The translations under genes and the position numbers were made by a program. Below the pieces are notes generated by a model. The model was not told where the DNA came from and ran no database searches. It saw nothing but the letters and a program-made list of their open reading frames with translations. This document shows positions 62,701 to 64,000 of a DNA stretch of 64,000 bases, one piece after another. Position 1 is the stretch's first letter. The number at the start of each line of letters is the position of its first letter. This stretch comes from Auanema rhodensis (Eukaryota > Nematoda > Chromadorea > Rhabditida > Rhabditidae). The DNA lies in the NCBI GenBank assembly GCA_964057225.1, contig OZ059900.1:22149638-22213637 (forward strand), given 5' to 3'.

Positions 62701-64000
62701 TATGTAACACGCTGAAATTCGTTGCATTTGACGACTCATATGAACAAAAATCGATTTAATCAATATTAGCCATAAGGGGCGTGCCCTCAGAATATGCTAA
62801 TTTCCTTAATTTTCTAACCCCTGTTTTTTTGTCGTGAAAGTGGAACTAGACGTTGTACGAACAATTTTGAGCTAGGTTTCATTGACATTGCATGAGTTTG
62901 AACACATGAAATCGTAAGTCAAAACCTTGTTTACAGCGAAAATTCCAAAAACTGGTTTTCCAGCATAATAAAATATTTCTCATGGGAAATACTGTGTTTT
63001 TGTATTTTTCTAGTGTTCAGCATGTAAAATGCTTCATTTTAGTATGTAACACGCTGAAATTCGTTGCATTTGACTACTCATATGAACAAAAATCGATTTA
63101 ATCAATATTAGCCATAAGGGGCGTGCCCTCAGAATATGCTAATTTCCTTAATTTTCTAACCCCTGTTTTTTTGTCGTGAAAGTGGAACTAGACGTTGTAC
63201 AAACAATTTTGAGCTAGGTTTCATTGACATTGCATGAGTTTGAACACATGAAATCGTAAGTCAAAACCTTGTTTACAGCGAAATTTCCAAAAACTGGTTT
63301 TCCAGCATAATAAAATATTTCTCATGAGAAATACTGTGTTTTTGTATTTTTCTAGTGTTCAGCATGTAAAATGCTTAATTTAAGTATGTAACACGATGAA
63401 ATTCGTTGCATTTGACGACTCATATGAACAAAAATCGATTTAATCAATATTAGCCATAAGGGGCGTGCCCTCAGAATATGCTAATTTCATTAATTTTCTA
63501 ACCCCTGTTTTTTTGTCGTGAAAGTGGAACTAGACGTTGTACAAACAATTTTGAGCTAGGTTTCATTGACATTGCATGAGTTTGAACACATGGAATCGTA
63601 AGTCAAAACCTTGTTTACAGCGAAATTTCCAAAAACTGGTTTTCCAGCATAATAAAATATTTCTCATGGGAAATACTGTGTTTTTGTATTTTTCTAGTGT
63701 TCAGCATGTAAAATACTTCATTTTAGTATGTAACACGCTGAAATTCGTTGCATTTGACGACTCATATGAACAAAAATCGATTTAATCAATATTAGCCATA
63801 AGGGGCGTGCCCTCAGAATATGCTAATTTCCTTAATTTTCTAACCCCTGTTTTTTTGTCGTGAAAGTGGAACTAGACGTTGTACGAACAATTTTGAGCTA
63901 GGTTTCATTGACATTGCATGAGTTTGAACACATGAAATCGTAAGTCAAAACCTTGTTTACAGCGAAAATTCCAAAAACTGGTTTTCCAGCATAATAAAAT
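56771..64000 (+). repeat. About 26-monomer super-repeat, copy 2, cut by window end
   Basis: This copy lacks the dimer segment at 49931-51298 of copy 1 and has two extra monomers further on, near 60.5-61.5 kb, which contain G107A, T18A and T225A types. It carries two private 1-bp losses of phase at about 58722 (shared with 49830) and 59855 (GTTTCAGCG, one A missing from GTTTACAGCG). It runs off the end of the window at unit 187. Confidence 0.8.
63951..64000 (+). repeat. Partial monomer at the window end
   Basis: Monomer positions 1-50, from CCTTGTTTAC to AATAAAAT, carrying T18A. The array clearly continues beyond the window. Confidence 0.95.

Larger units (their letters stand above)
1..64000 (+). 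repeat. 342-bp satellite DNA array, head to tail, about 187 copies
   Basis: The opening motif CCTTGTTTACAGCG recurs at 1, 343, 685, 1027 and onward at exact 342-bp steps to 63951. All copies point the same way. Allowing for four net 1-bp losses, the window holds 187 full monomers and a 50-bp partial one. Neighbouring copies differ at only a few positions, so the array is highly homogenised. Neither edge of the array lies in the window. Long runs of near-identical tandem units with nested higher-order structure are typical of centromeric or pericentromeric satellites kept uniform by unequal exchange. The location in the chromosome is inferred, since no flanking DNA is present. I do not recognise the family. 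Tenebrionid beetles have several abundant satellites in the 140-360 bp range, which makes them a reasonable first comparison. Confidence 0.98.
34860..64000 (+). repeat. Block IV: monomers with T18A/G107A/T225A variants
   Basis: From about 34902 to the window end many monomers carry T18A (GCGAAAATTCC), G107A (TAAAATACTTC) and T225A (TTTCCTAAATT), mixed with the block III types. T18A is absent before 34.9 kb, so it marks a younger or separate sublineage that spread only on this side. The block is organised in nested 7-, 17- and about 26-monomer amplifications. No gene is present. Confidence 0.82.

Noticed and set aside
30063-63785. Sixteen near-identical 69-codon open frames starting MSLNTWNRK
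   Set aside because: Each exists only because A327G changes TGA to TGG in the frame that starts at monomer position 310 (ATGAGTTTG). The frame spans the monomer junction, ends at the ordinary TAA in GATTTAATC, and has no codon-type conservation. They are repeat-borne, not genes.
1-64000. CRISPR-like array
   Set aside because: The period is 342 bp with the whole unit repeated. There are no short conserved repeats separated by unique spacers and no cas genes.
1-64000. Novel enzymatic, defence or mobile system
   Set aside because: There is no coding region of meaningful length on either strand. All structure is explained by tandem repetition and nested amplification of one monomer.

Overview
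The whole 64 kb is one uninterrupted satellite DNA array. It holds about 187 head-to-tail copies of a 342-bp monomer (187 full units plus a 50-bp start of the next), all in the same orientation. No array edge, inversion, transposon insertion, credible gene, tRNA, rRNA or CRISPR was seen. The consensus monomer, counted by hand from the first copies, has 57 C and 59 G (34% GC) and 10 CpG, against about 9.8 expected, so CpG is not depleted. Every short open reading frame here is a by-product of the repeat. This points to a eukaryotic (peri)centromeric or other heterochromatic block read by long-read assembly. Absent CpG depletion plus an AT-rich ~340-bp unit fits an insect such as a tenebrionid beetle, but I do not recognise the family and the species call is inference only.

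Positions inside the monomer are numbered from the C of CCTTG at base 1. Phase is exact until five net-changing or compensated indel sites. There is a 1-bp loss near 22131, a compensated +1/-1 pair near 35731-35816 and its duplicate near 41545-41630, and 1-bp losses near 49830, 58722 and 59855. Monomers are numbered from 0.

Layout by diagnostic variants. Block I (1 to about 22.1 kb) carries A80T, A102T, A164C, G214A, A268G, G293A and G302A, arranged in 4- to 5-monomer higher-order units. Block II (about 22.1-25.3 kb) is close to consensus. Block III (about 25.3-34.9 kb) introduces G61A, C86A, C130A, G151T, C223A, T240G, C264T, C276G and A327G. Block IV (about 34.9-64 kb) adds T18A, G107A and T225A and is built from nested amplifications: a 17-monomer (5,814-bp) segmental duplication, a 7-monomer (2,394-bp) higher-order repeat, and a roughly 26-monomer (about 8.9-kb) super-repeat with internal gains and losses.

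The most interesting features are structural. Each monomer has several dyad symmetries. In at least 21 monomers of blocks III-IV, a single G61A change turns an imperfect dyad into a perfect 18-bp palindrome, usually together with C130A, which weakens a second dyad. No new enzymatic or defence system is present, and I do not claim one.
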